Notes: generated by a model not told the origin, from the sequence alone. 39,364 bases of DNA from CAUUCX01 sp041844835 (GCA_041844835.1 JBGZBU010000035.1:1-39364); one strand, 5' to 3'; positions 25,632 through 35,715 are shown, counted from the stretch's first letter. A program made the numbers and translations.

Positions 25632-28139
25632 TTATTTGACCACGACATTCACCAGTTTGTTCGGAACCGCGATTGTTTTTATCACATCAAATCCGCCAAC
25701 TATCTCTTTTACCGTCGGATCGCTCATAACCGTCGCTTCAAGCTCCTCTTTCGTAAGGTCGCCCGAAACATTCAATTTTGTCTTTATTTTCCCATTAACT
25801 TGAAAAACTATTTCTACGGAATCCATCTGCAGAGCTTTCTCATCAAGCTGCGGCCACGGCTCGTTGTAGATGAAATCCGAATGCCCCGAGAGTTCCCAGA
25901 GTTCCTCGGTAATATGCGGTGCAAACGGGGAAAAAACTATGATCAAATTATCAAGTGCGGCTGCAAGCAAGGCGAGATTCCTGTCCTCGAGTTCCTTATG
26001 CCGCGACATTTCGTTTACCAGTTCCATTATTGAAGAAATAGCCGTGTTGAACTGAAATCTTCCGCCGGCATCCTCCGCGACTTTTCTTATTGTATAATTC
26101 ATGGCATATGCCAGCAATTTATCATTCTCGGTAAGTATTTCATATTCATATGTTCCGCTCGCTCCGCGTTTTATTTCCGAGCGTCTGAAAGTTTCAAGGA
26201 GTTCGACGGCAAGCCTGTAGACTCTGTTTAAAAATCTATAGCTGCCCTGAACGCCCTGATCCGACCACTCAAGCTCCTTTTCCGGCGGCGCCGCAAACAG
26301 TATAAAAAGTCTCGCCGTGTCAACGCCGTATTTTTTAATTATCTCTTCCGGACTCACTGTATTGCCGAGCGATTTTGACATTTTTCGACCGTCTTTATTA
26401 ACCATGCCCTGCGTAAGCAAATTCTCAAACGGCTCCTCTTGTACGGCAAAGCCCATATCGTAAAGCGCCATCTGGAAAAATCGTGAATACATCAAATGCA
26501 AAATTGCATGTTCAACACCGCCGATGTACTGATCCACATTCATCCAGTACTTGATTTTATCCATTGAAAATATTTGATCACCGTTTTTCGCATCACAATA
26601 CCTTTGAAAATACCACGAAGAATCAAGAAATGTATCCATGGTATCCACTTCTCTTGTCGCGTCCGCGCCGCATACGGGACATTTAGTGCTCATAAACGTT
26701 TTGCTCGTTGTGATGGGCGAGGCACCTTTTCCCGTAAATTCCACGTCCTTGGGCAGAATTACCGGCAAATTCTCGAATTTCTCGGGCACCCAGCCGCAAG
26801 AGTCGCAATGTACCATCGGAATCGGTGTTCCCCAATAGCGCTGCCTTGAGACAAGCCAATCTCTCAAACGGTAGTTGACAGCCTTTTTCCCTCTGCCACT
26901 TTTCTCGAGCATTTCGATTATTTTTTCTATGGCCTCGCGATTATTCATTCCGTTGAATTCACCCGAATTAATCATCGTCCCCTCGGCAACAAATGCCTCC
27001 GTGAGATTGTCAATATCTATATCAGAATTATCCGGTTGAACTACGGGAATTATCTCGCAATTAAATTTTTTAGCGAATTCAAAGTCTCTGTCATCATGCG
27101 CCGGTACCGCCATAATTGCACCGGTTCCATATCCCATAAGCACATAATCGGATATAAAAATAGGGAGTTTTTTTCCGTTCACAGGGTTGATGCAGAATCT
27201 GCCGGTATTAGCCCCCGTTTTTTCAGCGACGGCGGATGTTCTTTCAATGTCGGACTTGTTTGCCATTTCTTCTATATATGCAAAAACCGACGCCTCTTCT
27301 TCAGTGCCTGAAACGAGTTTTTTAACATACGGATGTTCCGGCGCAAGCACCATGTATGTCGCACCGTACAGAGTGTCCGCTCTTGTTGTAAATACCGTGA
27401 GTTTTTCAGTAAAATCTTCAATTTCAAATTCGATTTCCGCTCCGTGGCTTTTGCCTATCCAGTTTTTCTGCATTATCTTAACCTTTTCGGGCCATCCGTG
27501 AAGAGTGTCAAGATTTTCAAGCAGACGATCGGCGTAATCGGTTATTTTAAAATACCACTGTGATAATTCCTTTTTTATAACTTCCGCGCCGCAACGCTCG
27601 CATCCGCCGTCCACAACCTGCTCATTCGCAAGTACCGTAGCGCAATCGGGACACCAATTAACGGGATTTTCTTTTTTGTACGCAAGCCCGCGTTCAAAGA
27701 GTTTAATAAAAATCCACTGAGTCCACTTATAATAGTCGGGATTGCATGTGGTAACCTCTCGTTCCCAGTCATAAGACAATCCCATGCATTTCAGCTGCTC
27801 GCGCATTTCTTTAATATTTGCAGCCGTCCATTTTGACGGTTCCACATTATTTTTAATCGCCGCGTTTTCCGCAGGCAAACCGAAAGCATCCCAACCCATG
27901 GGGTGGAGCACATTGTACCCCGCCATATGTTTTTGGCGCGCGATCACATCGCCGATTGCATAATTCCTAAGATGCCCCATGTGCAGTTTCCCCGACGGAT
28001 AAGGGAACATTTCAAGAACATAAAACTTTTCCTTATCCGCGTCCTCGTCCACCTTATATATATTCGCCTCATACCAGCGCTTTTGCCATTTTTTTTCTAT
28101 TTCACTGAAATTGTATTTATTGTTCGTCATGTCACTCAT
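25632..28139 (-). CDS. leuS: Leucyl-tRNA synthetase
   Basis: An 835-residue class I synthetase of bacterial type: catalytic core with the HMGH form of HIGH in PSGKLHMGHLRNY (about 49-61), a CP1 editing domain (about 225-420), zinc-type cysteines in two CxxC pairs near 160-185 and again near 440-495, the KMSKS loop in DGRKMSKSLGN (about 595-605) and a C-terminal anticodon-binding helical bundle. Its ATG overlaps the end of the upstream triple-domain gene by 8 bases (ATGAGTGA) and AAAGGAG lies 6 bases before it, so the two are translationally linked. Two tRNA-Leu genes lie in the window. Confidence 0.97.
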   Translation of the reverse strand: MSDMTNNKYNFSEIEKKWQKRWYEANIYKVDEDADKEKFYVLEMFPYPSGKLHMGHLRNYAIGDVIARQKHMAGYNVLHPMGWDAFGLPAENAAIKNNVEPSKWTAANIKEMREQLKCMGLSYDWEREVTTCNPDYYKWTQWIFIKLFERGLAYKKENPVNWCPDCATVLANEQVVDGGCERCGAEVIKKELSQWYFKITDYADRLLENLDTLHGWPEKVKIMQKNWIGKSHGAEIEFEIEDFTEKLTVFTTRADTLYGATYMVLAPEHPYVKKLVSGTEEEASVFAYIEEMANKSDIERTSAVAEKTGANTGRFCINPVNGKKLPIFISDYVLMGYGTGAIMAVPAHDDRDFEFAKKFNCEIIPVVQPDNSDIDIDNLTEAFVAEGTMINSGEFNGMNNREAIEKIIEMLEKSGRGKKAVNYRLRDWLVSRQRYWGTPIPMVHCDSCGWVPEKFENLPVILPKDVEFTGKGASPITTSKTFMSTKCPVCGADATREVDTMDTFLDSSWYFQRYCDAKNGDQIFSMDKIKYWMNVDQYIGGVEHAILHLMYSRFFQMALYDMGFAVQEEPFENLLTQGMVNKDGRKMSKSLGNTVSPEEIIKKYGVDTARLFILFAAPPEKELEWSDQGVQGSYRFLNRVYRLAVELLETFRRSEIKRGASGTYEYEILTENDKLLAYAMNYTIRKVAEDAGGRFQFNTAISSIMELVNEMSRHKELEDRNLALLAAALDNLIIVFSPFAPHITEELWELSGHSDFIYNEPWPQLDEKALQMDSVEIVFQVNGKIKTKLNVSGDLTKEELEATVMSDPTVKEIVGGFDVIKTIAVPNKLVNVVVK

Positions 28140-29703
28140 TATCTACTCCTTTACACAATACTTTTTCGCAATCCGCCCATAATTTTTCAATACTGTATTT
28201 TTCACGCATTTCCGCAGTCAATATATTTATGACCAAATCGCCGTAATCCATCAGAATCCAGCCGGATGCTCCTTTCCCCTCTATGTTTTTGGGATATATT
28301 TCATATTTCGCGAATTTTGCCTCCAGGTCATTTGCAAGCGAATCAAGATGTCTTGTATTCATTCCGGTAGCCATTACAAAATAATCCGCAAAACCCGATT
28401 TTTCAGCTATATCAATCGCACATACCTCAAGCGCTTTTTTTTCATCCATAAAATCAGTTGCGATTACCGCCATTTCTTTAGATTCCATTTTGCATGCTCC
28501 TTTCAAGAACTCATATGCCTCAATCGTGTCTTCATGAATCGGTATGCCCATACCTTTCAAATATTCAATACTATATGCCAAACATTTCATGCATGCCTCT
28601 TCCAAGCTGTCTGAAAAAGCCGATTCTCTAAGCTTGTCAGCCTCTTTATAACGTCTGCCGCGCTCAATTGCATCGGCTAGATATATCAACATTTCCAGCC
28701 TGCTCATGCCCGCTCTTCCCGTCGTATGATAGGATATCGCATTCAGCACATCTTCATTTCTTATGTCAAAAACATCATATGCTATGCGCTCTCCCACCTT
28801 GCTGTGTGCAAGCTTGGGATCGGCGATGTAATTCATATCAACACCATAGTGACGAATCAGCGCGTCAAGCTCGTTTACATCCATGCTCCTTGCCACATCA
28901 TGAAGCAGCGACGCTACAATCGCATCATATGAATCCGCCCCGTGTATTTTTGCCAATTCAAGCGCCATTTCGCATACGCGCAATGTGTGCAAAAAACGCT
29001 TCCCTGTGAGACGGACTGCTATATATCTGAGAATTTCACCGATCAGCCGCGACTTTTCACCGTATCCGATACAGTCATCGCAACTGCCGGCGCCTCCGTA
29101 CAAGCCTTTTGCAATTATGTAATACAGCACGGTTTCAGGCAGCAGCTCTCTCAAACGTTCAAAACAGCCCTCATGAAAAAAAGTTCTGATGTCCGTAGAG
29201 GAAACATTCGGTATTCGGGCATCGAGCATAAATATATCCGCACCGTAACGATTTTTGAGAGTCTCGATATAACTGTGCGTCTTTTCGATATCTTCCCCCG
29301 GTCTATTCCCGACAACCAGCGAAAATTCTTTCAGCAGTTCCGTACCGTTCATCCATTTCTCAATAGACATGAGCGAGTCCGACCCCAAAACAAAGTAGAT
29401 TTTATCGGATGCGTCCGCCGCTCGCTGCCTCATGTGTCTTAGCGTATCAATACTGTATGATATATCCGCTTTTTCTATCTCATATTCAGAGATTTCACAA
29501 GCTTTAAATCCGCTGAACGCCAGTTCAAGCATACTCATACGATCCTCTGCGGATTCAGGAATTTTATCCTGTTTAAACGGTTGAATGTATGCGGGGATCA
29601 CAACCAGCAGGTCCGGTGCAAGTTCCTGCATTACGGCGCTTGCAAGTTCGATATGAGCATTGTGAACGGGATCGAATGAACCGCCAAAAACCGCGATACT
29701 CAT
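28132..29703 (-). CDS. nadD: NadD-YqeK-RsfS triple-domain fusion protein
   Basis: A 523-residue single reading frame holding three proteins that are normally separate neighbours. Residues 1-200: nicotinate-mononucleotide adenylyltransferase NadD, with FGGSFDPVHNAH (6-17), GSDS (107-110) and the SSTDIR motif (168-173). Residues about 215-400: an HD-domain YqeK-type Ap4A hydrolase, with His239, His268-Asp269, His300, His326 and Asp344 as likely metal ligands. Residues 406-523: ribosome silencing factor RsfS, with GFADYFVMATG and GWILMDYGDLVINI, which binds uL14 and blocks subunit joining. The start codon overlaps the aspS stop (ATGA) without a visible ribosome binding site. Internal initiation can give free RsfS (28488). 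A sequencing error removing a stop is unlikely to produce this by chance but is not excluded. Confidence 0.93.
   Translation of the reverse strand: MSIAVFGGSFDPVHNAHIELASAVMQELAPDLLVVIPAYIQPFKQDKIPESAEDRMSMLELAFSGFKACEISEYEIEKADISYSIDTLRHMRQRAADASDKIYFVLGSDSLMSIEKWMNGTELLKEFSLVVGNRPGEDIEKTHSYIETLKNRYGADIFMLDARIPNVSSTDIRTFFHEGCFERLRELLPETVLYYIIAKGLYGGAGSCDDCIGYGEKSRLIGEILRYIAVRLTGKRFLHTLRVCEMALELAKIHGADSYDAIVASLLHDVARSMDVNELDALIRHYGVDMNYIADPKLAHSKVGERIAYDVFDIRNEDVLNAISYHTTGRAGMSRLEMLIYLADAIERGRRYKEADKLRESAFSDSLEEACMKCLAYSIEYLKGMGIPIHEDTIEAYEFLKGACKMESKEMAVIATDFMDEKKALEVCAIDIAEKSGFADYFVMATGMNTRHLDSLANDLEAKFAKYEIYPKNIEGKGASGWILMDYGDLVINILTAEMREKYSIEKLWADCEKVLCKGVDNE
28486..28503 (-). promoter_or_regulatory. 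Internal ribosome binding site and ATG for RsfS
   Basis: Inside the fusion gene, AAAGGAG (28503-28497) stands 8 bases before an in-frame ATG (28488) exactly at the RsfS domain start (MESKEMAVIATDF). The codons read as Lys-Gly-Ala-Cys-Lys-Met in the fusion. This is as good as the ribosome binding site of leuS, so a 118-residue free RsfS is likely made as well. Confidence 0.7.
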
Positions 29704-31478
29704 TTTTTAACCGCAGCTTTAACCGCGGCAAGTCCGAGCTCATCAAGCTGTTCTTCTCCCGCCTCGGCAGGAGCACCAGATACCATGCACTGCGCCGCCT
29801 GATTTTTCGGAAAAGCTATTACATCTCTTATGGATTTTTCTCCGGCAAGCAGCATTACAAGACGGTCAAGGCCATATGCCAGCCCTCCGTGAGGCGGAGT
29901 ACCGTATTTAAAAGCTTCAATTAAGAATCCGAATTTCTCCTCCACTTCCGAATCGCTCATGCCCAGAGCTTTAAACATCCTCGCCTGTAATTGGCTGTCA
30001 TGTATTCTGATTGAGCCTCCGCCAAGTTCGACCCCGTTTAGAACTATATCATATGCATTGGCTCTCACACTGAGAGGATCAGATTCCAGGCGCCCGGCGT
30101 CCTCAGGTTTTGGTGAAGTAAACGGATGATGCATGGCGCTTATCCTTCCCGTCTCATCATCTTTTTCAAAAAGCGGGAAATCAACGACCCATAAAAGATT
30201 GAAATCATCATCGGAAAGCAATCCCATTTCCGCCGCGATATGCTTTCTCAAAAATCCCAGTGCGGCAGTTGTCACACTTTTTTTATCTGCAATTATGAGC
30301 ACCAGATCACCGGGATTCGCAGATAACGCATCAAGTATTTTTTTGAGCGCAGCCTCATCAAAGAATTTCGATACGGACGAAGATATTCCCTCTTCATTCC
30401 ATTTGATCCATACCATACCTTTTGCGCCGTACTGTCTCACCATTTCCGTCAATTTATCTATGGCTTTGCGGGAATATTTATCCGAGCCTCCCGTTATGCA
30501 TATGCCCTTGACCGCGCCCCCGGTTTTAAGAACGTCCGCAAACACATTAAAATCCGTCCCCGCCACTGCGTCCGCGAGATCAACAAGTTCATATCCGAAC
30601 CGCATGTCCGGTTTATCCGAGCCGAATCGCTCCATTGCTTCATCATATGACAACCTTGTGAACGGAGTTTTTAAATCCACTCCCTTCACTTCTTTGAACA
30701 ATCTTTTCAGAAATCCCTCCTGCATTGCGATCACATCATCCACGTCCACAAAAGACATCTCAAGATCTATCTGAGTAAATTCCGGCTGCCGATCGGCTCT
30801 CAGATCTTCGTCCCTGAAACATTTTGCAATCTGCATATATCTATCGGTTCCACTGACCATGAGGAGCTGCTTATACATCTGAGGCGACTGGGGCAGCGCA
30901 TAAAACGCACCGCTGTTAACTCTGCTCGGAACGAGATAATCCCGCGCTCCCTCGGGAGTGGGTTTTATGAGTACCGGGGTCTCCACTTCCAGAAAACCGT
31001 TTTCGTCATAATAGTCTCTCGCTATTTTAACAATTCGATGTCTGAGCATGAGATTGCCCTGCATCTTGGGTTTTCTCAGATCAAGATATCGATATTTCAA
31101 ACGTAGATTTTCATCTGCATTGTCATCATCTTTTATGTATATAGGCGGAGTTTCCGCAGTTGAATATATTACAATATCATTTGCAATAACTTCAATGTCG
31201 CCTGTGGGGATTTCCGGATTTTTCGATTCCCGCTCTCTCACGATTCCCTTTATCCCTATCGAATACTCGCCTCTCAGAGAATCCGCAACTGAAAACAGTT
31301 CATTCGGTGTGCTGTCGTCAAAAACGACCTGAACCAAGCCCGCGCGATCGCGCAAATCGCAAAAAATCAGCCCTCCCAGATTTCTGCTCTTTGCAACCCA
31401 GCCGTTGAGCACTACTGCTTCTCCCACATTGCTCAAATTCAAATCGCCGCACATATGAGTTCTCTTAAACATTGCCAT
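29700..31478 (-). CDS. aspS: Aspartyl-tRNA synthetase
   Basis: A 592-residue bacterial-type class IIb synthetase: N-terminal OB-fold anticodon-binding domain (about 1-105), the catalytic core with RDEDLRADRQPEFTQIDLEM (about 216-235), the bacterial GAD insertion (about 290-410), and motif 3 in YGLDRLVMLL near residue 540. AAAGGAAG precedes the ATG. The stop codon overlaps the start of the nadD fusion (ATGA). A tRNA-Asp gene is in the tRNA cluster of this window. Confidence 0.97.
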   Translation of the reverse strand: MAMFKRTHMCGDLNLSNVGEAVVLNGWVAKSRNLGGLIFCDLRDRAGLVQVVFDDSTPNELFSVADSLRGEYSIGIKGIVRERESKNPEIPTGDIEVIANDIVIYSTAETPPIYIKDDDNADENLRLKYRYLDLRKPKMQGNLMLRHRIVKIARDYYDENGFLEVETPVLIKPTPEGARDYLVPSRVNSGAFYALPQSPQMYKQLLMVSGTDRYMQIAKCFRDEDLRADRQPEFTQIDLEMSFVDVDDVIAMQEGFLKRLFKEVKGVDLKTPFTRLSYDEAMERFGSDKPDMRFGYELVDLADAVAGTDFNVFADVLKTGGAVKGICITGGSDKYSRKAIDKLTEMVRQYGAKGMVWIKWNEEGISSSVSKFFDEAALKKILDALSANPGDLVLIIADKKSVTTAALGFLRKHIAAEMGLLSDDDFNLLWVVDFPLFEKDDETGRISAMHHPFTSPKPEDAGRLESDPLSVRANAYDIVLNGVELGGGSIRIHDSQLQARMFKALGMSDSEVEEKFGFLIEAFKYGTPPHGGLAYGLDRLVMLLAGEKSIRDVIAFPKNQAAQCMVSGAPAEAGEEQLDELGLAAVKAAVKK

Positions 31479-31505
31479 TCTTTCTTCCTTTCACATTCAC
31501 ACAGC

Positions 31506-32885
31506 TCACGACATCGCATCGAACATCCGCTGTTTTCTGCCGATCATATCTTCTATTCTGTCGCAATAAATCTCGTAATTGCTCACATTGGGATAACGCT
31601 CCAGGCGATTTTCACGAGGAAAATATGCCTTGCTTATTGCGCCGGCACCCATTGCAATTATGCTTTGCCGCTCTTCCATTATCCTTACATTATACACCGA
31701 CATGCTGTCATTTTTACACCAACCGATATTTTCCATGGCGCCGCTCATATGTTTTTGCCTGTAGAGATAATACGGTCTGTATCCGTTGTCGCGCAGTAAT
31801 TCGCATCCCGATTTCAACATGACGGGCACAACGTGCTCCTTTTCTCTGTGATACTCCCTGTCCACTTCAGCAAGCCTCGAAGCTCGCTTTATCGCCAGAG
31901 TATGTACCGTTATGTTGTCCGCTCCGAGAGCGATGAGTTCCGAAAGCGAATGAATGAAGTCCCCGACGGTTTCATCCGGCAATCCCGCGATCAGATCCAT
32001 ATTGATTGATTTAAAATTCATGCGCTGCGCAATTTCGTACGCATCAAAAACATCACGAACGCTGTGGTTGCGCCCTATTATATCAAGAGTCCTCTGCTTC
32101 ATCGTCTGCGGATTTATGCTGATTCGCTCAGCCCCATAATCTCTGATAAGCCGCAGCTTTTCTTCATTCATCGTATCCGGGCGTCCCGCCTCGACAGTAA
32201 ATTCCGCATGCGGGCTGAAATCGACAGCCATATCGAGCAGTCCGGCAAGATTTCGCTCATTCAGGGCGGTCGGAGTCCCGCCGCCGATATAAAGCGATTC
32301 CGTTTCAAGGCCTGCGCTTCTCATCTTATCGAGCACAAATACCATCTCATGCAGCAGGCTGCGCATATAAAGATCATGTCTGTCATCATTTGCTGCATTG
32401 GATGTAAACGAACAGTACATACACCGCGTAGGACAGAACGGAATCCCCACATACACCGCTGCACTTTTTTCCCTAGGAACACCTAAAATTTCTTGCTGAT
32501 AATTATATATTTCAACAGCAAGCGCGGCTTTTTCATTGGAGAGAAGATAATCCTTTTTTAAAATATTTATTGCCGCCGCCGCATCTGCGCAGTTTGTAAC
32601 AATGTCTCCCGCCAGTTTGACGGGACGCACCCCCGTGAGAATTCCCCACTCGGGCGATCTTGCAATGCGAGTCGAAAGATCAAGATATAAAGATCTTGCA
32701 ATTTCATCCCGTTTATCATTATGCGATAAATTTATATATTCGGCGCTATCCTCATCAATTACAAAGTCATGCTCCTGCTTTTCTCCCGCATCCAAGAATT
32801 TGTATTCGCCCGGCCGAAGAAAAACCTTTACAAGCTCCTCATACTGATTCAAATTTTTTGCCGATTTTACACAGATCTTATACAA
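31506..32885 (-). CDS. hemZ: Coproporphyrinogen dehydrogenase-like radical SAM protein HemZ
   Basis: A 459-residue HemN/HemZ-family radical SAM protein. The cluster motif CPTRCMYC gives Cys151, Cys155 and Cys158 in the normal CX3CX2C spacing, followed by YIGGGTPT and the IAGLPDET segment. A ~145-residue N-terminal domain precedes the barrel, as in HemZ. The family name implies anaerobic oxidation of coproporphyrinogen, but many HemN-like proteins do other work, and no other heme genes are present here. I set the start at TTG 32885, 10 bases after AAGGAG; this overlaps the upstream gene's end by 8 bases. A TTG at 32906 is a less likely alternative. Confidence 0.88.
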   Translation of the reverse strand: MYKICVKSAKNLNQYEELVKVFLRPGEYKFLDAGEKQEHDFVIDEDSAEYINLSHNDKRDEIARSLYLDLSTRIARSPEWGILTGVRPVKLAGDIVTNCADAAAAINILKKDYLLSNEKAALAVEIYNYQQEILGVPREKSAAVYVGIPFCPTRCMYCSFTSNAANDDRHDLYMRSLLHEMVFVLDKMRSAGLETESLYIGGGTPTALNERNLAGLLDMAVDFSPHAEFTVEAGRPDTMNEEKLRLIRDYGAERISINPQTMKQRTLDIIGRNHSVRDVFDAYEIAQRMNFKSINMDLIAGLPDETVGDFIHSLSELIALGADNITVHTLAIKRASRLAEVDREYHREKEHVVPVMLKSGCELLRDNGYRPYYLYRQKHMSGAMENIGWCKNDSMSVYNVRIMEERQSIIAMGAGAISKAYFPRENRLERYPNVSNYEIYCDRIEDMIGRKQRMFDAMS

Positions 32886-33501
32886 AAGGATTGTGCTCCT
32901 TTTCAAAGCCTATGCTGGTATGCTCCATATGACCCGGCAATACAAGCAAATCATCTTTCAAAACAAATAATTTGTTTTTTATCGACTTTATCAAATCATC
33001 GTACGAACCGAGAGGAAAATCCGTTCTTCCGATAGAGGCTTTGAACAGCGTATCCCCGCTGAAAAGAACGGTATCATCAACCAATATGCACATTCCTCCC
33101 GGAGTGTGCCCCGGCGTGTGTATGAATTTCAGCAACATGTTCCCCACTTTCATCTCATCGCCGTCCTTTACCAAAATATCCGGTTCGGGAGTCAATCCAC
33201 CGGGAGTCGAGAGATAAGAATGATTCATTTGCGGATCCGAGAGTATGGAAATTTCATCCTCATGAGCTATTAATTTGATATCGGGGAAGGCTTCCTTATA
33301 ATACGAAATCCCTCCTATGTGATCATCATGTCCGTGAGTCAATATTATATACTCGGGCAGCATTCCTATCTCATTTATAAAGCTCATGCCCTCTTTGGAA
33401 GGACCGCCCGGGTCTACAATAAAACCCTTATTGGAATCCTCATCGTATGCAAAATACGTATTCACAAATAATGAACCGCTCGGTATATTTTTGATCTTCA
33501 A
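32878..33501 (-). CDS. Metallo-beta-lactamase-fold hydrolase (glyoxalase II-like, YqgX type)
   Basis: A 207-residue MBL-fold protein with the zinc motif THGHDDH at 55-61, HTPGHTPGG near 129-137, FSGDTLF near 149-155 and a late PGH. This set matches the small glyoxalase II-like hydrolases found next to rel in Clostridia; no substrate can be assigned. The start is a TTG at 33501, nine bases after GAGGAGG. It lies 39 bases after rel and overlaps the start of hemZ. Confidence 0.88.
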   Translation of the reverse strand: MKIKNIPSGSLFVNTYFAYDEDSNKGFIVDPGGPSKEGMSFINEIGMLPEYIILTHGHDDHIGGISYYKEAFPDIKLIAHEDEISILSDPQMNHSYLSTPGGLTPEPDILVKDGDEMKVGNMLLKFIHTPGHTPGGMCILVDDTVLFSGDTLFKASIGRTDFPLGSYDDLIKSIKNKLFVLKDDLLVLPGHMEHTSIGFEKEHNPFV

Positions 33502-33540
33502 TTTATGTTTCCTCCTCTTATGCGGGGCGGCAATTTCGAA

Positions 33541-35715
33541 CTATCTGCTCCTTCTGACATCCACCACGGACGGCAGCGCTCTGAAATTCATCAGCACTTT
33601 TTCCATCTCGCTTCTGTCGCTTATGGAGATGGTAAGCAATATGTTTACCAGTTGATCCTTACCGCTTTTTGCATTAACACCGGTAATATTTATATTCATG
33701 TCATCGCATTTCTTTGAAATATCTGAAAACAAGCCTTTCCTGTCCTCCGCTACGATTATGAGGCTTGCATTGTATGACTGCGATGTCAACCCTTTTTCCC
33801 ATTCTACTTTTATAAATCGTCCGCGCTCCGCTGCAGGGAGATTCTGCATGTTGACGCAATCCATGCGGTGAACCGATATTCCTCTGCCTTTAGTAATAAA
33901 ACCTATGATCTCATCACCGGGGACGGGATTGCAACAACCCGCTATTCTTATTAAAAGATTGTCAACGCCCTCTACTTTTATCCCGGCAGATGATTTATCG
34001 TATCTGACCTTTTTCTTTTCATCTACGGCAATATCGCCTACCGTATCGGTTTTCTTCTTCCTCGCGTCCTCCTCATCAACATATGATTTAAGCATATTCG
34101 CAACCTTGCTGACTATGGCGCCGCCCTGACTCAGCTGATTGTACAGCTCTTCCTCATTGTTGAGGTTCATATCTTTTGCCGCTTTTAATATGTTCGCATG
34201 TTTCAAGATCTGCGGAGAATTAAGTCCGCGTCTTTTCACATAACTGTCAAGCAGTTCTTTTCCTTTTTCAACACTGTCGGAACGATTTTCTCGTCTCAGC
34301 CATGAACGTATTTTTGTGCGAGCATTACTGCTTTTCGCGATTTTCAGCCAGTCTACGGACGGTCCGCTTGAGTTTGAGGATGTAACAATCTCAACTATGT
34401 CTCCGTTTTCGAGCACGTGATCGATCGGAACCATTTTGCCGTTTATTTTGGCGCCTATGCACTTATAACCTATTGCCGAATGTATCTTAAACGCGAAATC
34501 AAGAGGCGTCGAGCCCGCAGGCAGCTCGATAACCTCGCCCTTCGGAGTGAATACGAATACCTGGCTTGCAAATAAATCCACTCTGAGAGACTCCATAAAT
34601 TCCATCGGATCATTCATGTCTTTTTGAAGTTCCAATGTCTGCCTGAGCCAAGCTATCTTGTCTTCTTCAACGTCCAGCTTTACGCCCTCTTTGTACTTCC
34701 AATGGGCGGCTATACCATACTCGGCTATTTTATGCATCTCGTATGTTCTGACTTGTATTTCAAAAGGTTCACCGTTATCACCGATCACCGTGGTGTGAAG
34801 AGATTGATACATATTCGGCTTGGGCATGGCTATATAGTCCTTGAATTTACCGGGGATAGGTTTCCACATGGTATGAACTATTCCCAAGACTCCGTAACAA
34901 TCGCGTACACTGTCAACCAGTATCCTAACTGCGGTAAGGTCAAATATCTCATCCAATTGTTTGTTTTGATACCGCATTTTTTTGTATATGCTGTAAAAGT
35001 GCTTTGAACGCCCCATGATATCAAAACGAATATTCATCTCTTCAAGTTTTTCCGAGATTTCTTCCATGACCTTGTTGATCGTGGCTTCTCTTTGCTCTTT
35101 TTTTAGCTGAACCCCTTCCACAAGCGAGTAATACGCGTCGGGATCCAGGTATTTGAGCGATATGTCCTCAAGTTCAAATTTGACGGCATAAATACCGAGT
35201 CTGCTCGCAAGAGGAGCATATATATCCAAGGTTTCCTGGCATTTTTCGAGTATTTTCGGTTCGGTCATATAGCTTATAGTCCGCAAGTTGTGCAACCTGT
35301 CCGCCAATTTAATTATGAGCACTCTTATGTCCTTAGACATCGCGAGGAACATCTTGCGCAGATTTTCCGCTTGACGTTCCTCTTTGCTGTCAACTTTAAG
35401 AGAGCCGAGCTTTGTAACGCCGTCAACCAACAGCTTTATCTCCTCACCGAAGTCGGTTTTAAGCTGTTCTCTGGTATAGTCGGTATCCTCTACGGAATCA
35501 TGCAGCAACCCCGCAACAACAGTGCGCTCATCCATCCCGAGCTCCGCAAGGATTTTTGCAACGGCCAGCGGATGAGTGAAATACGGTTCACCCGATTTGC
35601 GTAACTGCCCGTCATGCATACGAACCCCTATATCATAAGCCTTCTCTATTAAGCTGAGATTGTAATTAGGATTAATCTCAAGCAAACTCTCAAGAAATTC
35701 TTCCCTACTCTGCAT
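33541..35715 (-). CDS. relA: Bifunctional (p)ppGpp synthetase/hydrolase Rel
   Basis: A 724-residue long Rel/SpoT protein controlling the stringent response. The HD hydrolase domain has His48 and His72-Asp73 in HDSVEDT, intact, so hydrolase activity is expected. The synthetase domain (about 195-345) has GRSKHFYSIYKKM and KFKDYIAMPKPNMYQSLHTT; the basic KFKD resembles bifunctional enzymes. TGS (about 390-452), helical/zinc-finger with a Cys-Cys pair (GCCNPVPGD) and a C-terminal ACT domain (about 650-724) follow. Its start overlaps the end of secDF by 11 bases (ATGCAGAGTAG), so translation is coupled. Confidence 0.96.
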   Translation of the reverse strand: MQSREEFLESLLEINPNYNLSLIEKAYDIGVRMHDGQLRKSGEPYFTHPLAVAKILAELGMDERTVVAGLLHDSVEDTDYTREQLKTDFGEEIKLLVDGVTKLGSLKVDSKEERQAENLRKMFLAMSKDIRVLIIKLADRLHNLRTISYMTEPKILEKCQETLDIYAPLASRLGIYAVKFELEDISLKYLDPDAYYSLVEGVQLKKEQREATINKVMEEISEKLEEMNIRFDIMGRSKHFYSIYKKMRYQNKQLDEIFDLTAVRILVDSVRDCYGVLGIVHTMWKPIPGKFKDYIAMPKPNMYQSLHTTVIGDNGEPFEIQVRTYEMHKIAEYGIAAHWKYKEGVKLDVEEDKIAWLRQTLELQKDMNDPMEFMESLRVDLFASQVFVFTPKGEVIELPAGSTPLDFAFKIHSAIGYKCIGAKINGKMVPIDHVLENGDIVEIVTSSNSSGPSVDWLKIAKSSNARTKIRSWLRRENRSDSVEKGKELLDSYVKRRGLNSPQILKHANILKAAKDMNLNNEEELYNQLSQGGAIVSKVANMLKSYVDEEDARKKKTDTVGDIAVDEKKKVRYDKSSAGIKVEGVDNLLIRIAGCCNPVPGDEIIGFITKGRGISVHRMDCVNMQNLPAAERGRFIKVEWEKGLTSQSYNASLIIVAEDRKGLFSDISKKCDDMNINITGVNAKSGKDQLVNILLTISISDRSEMEKVLMNFRALPSVVDVRRSR

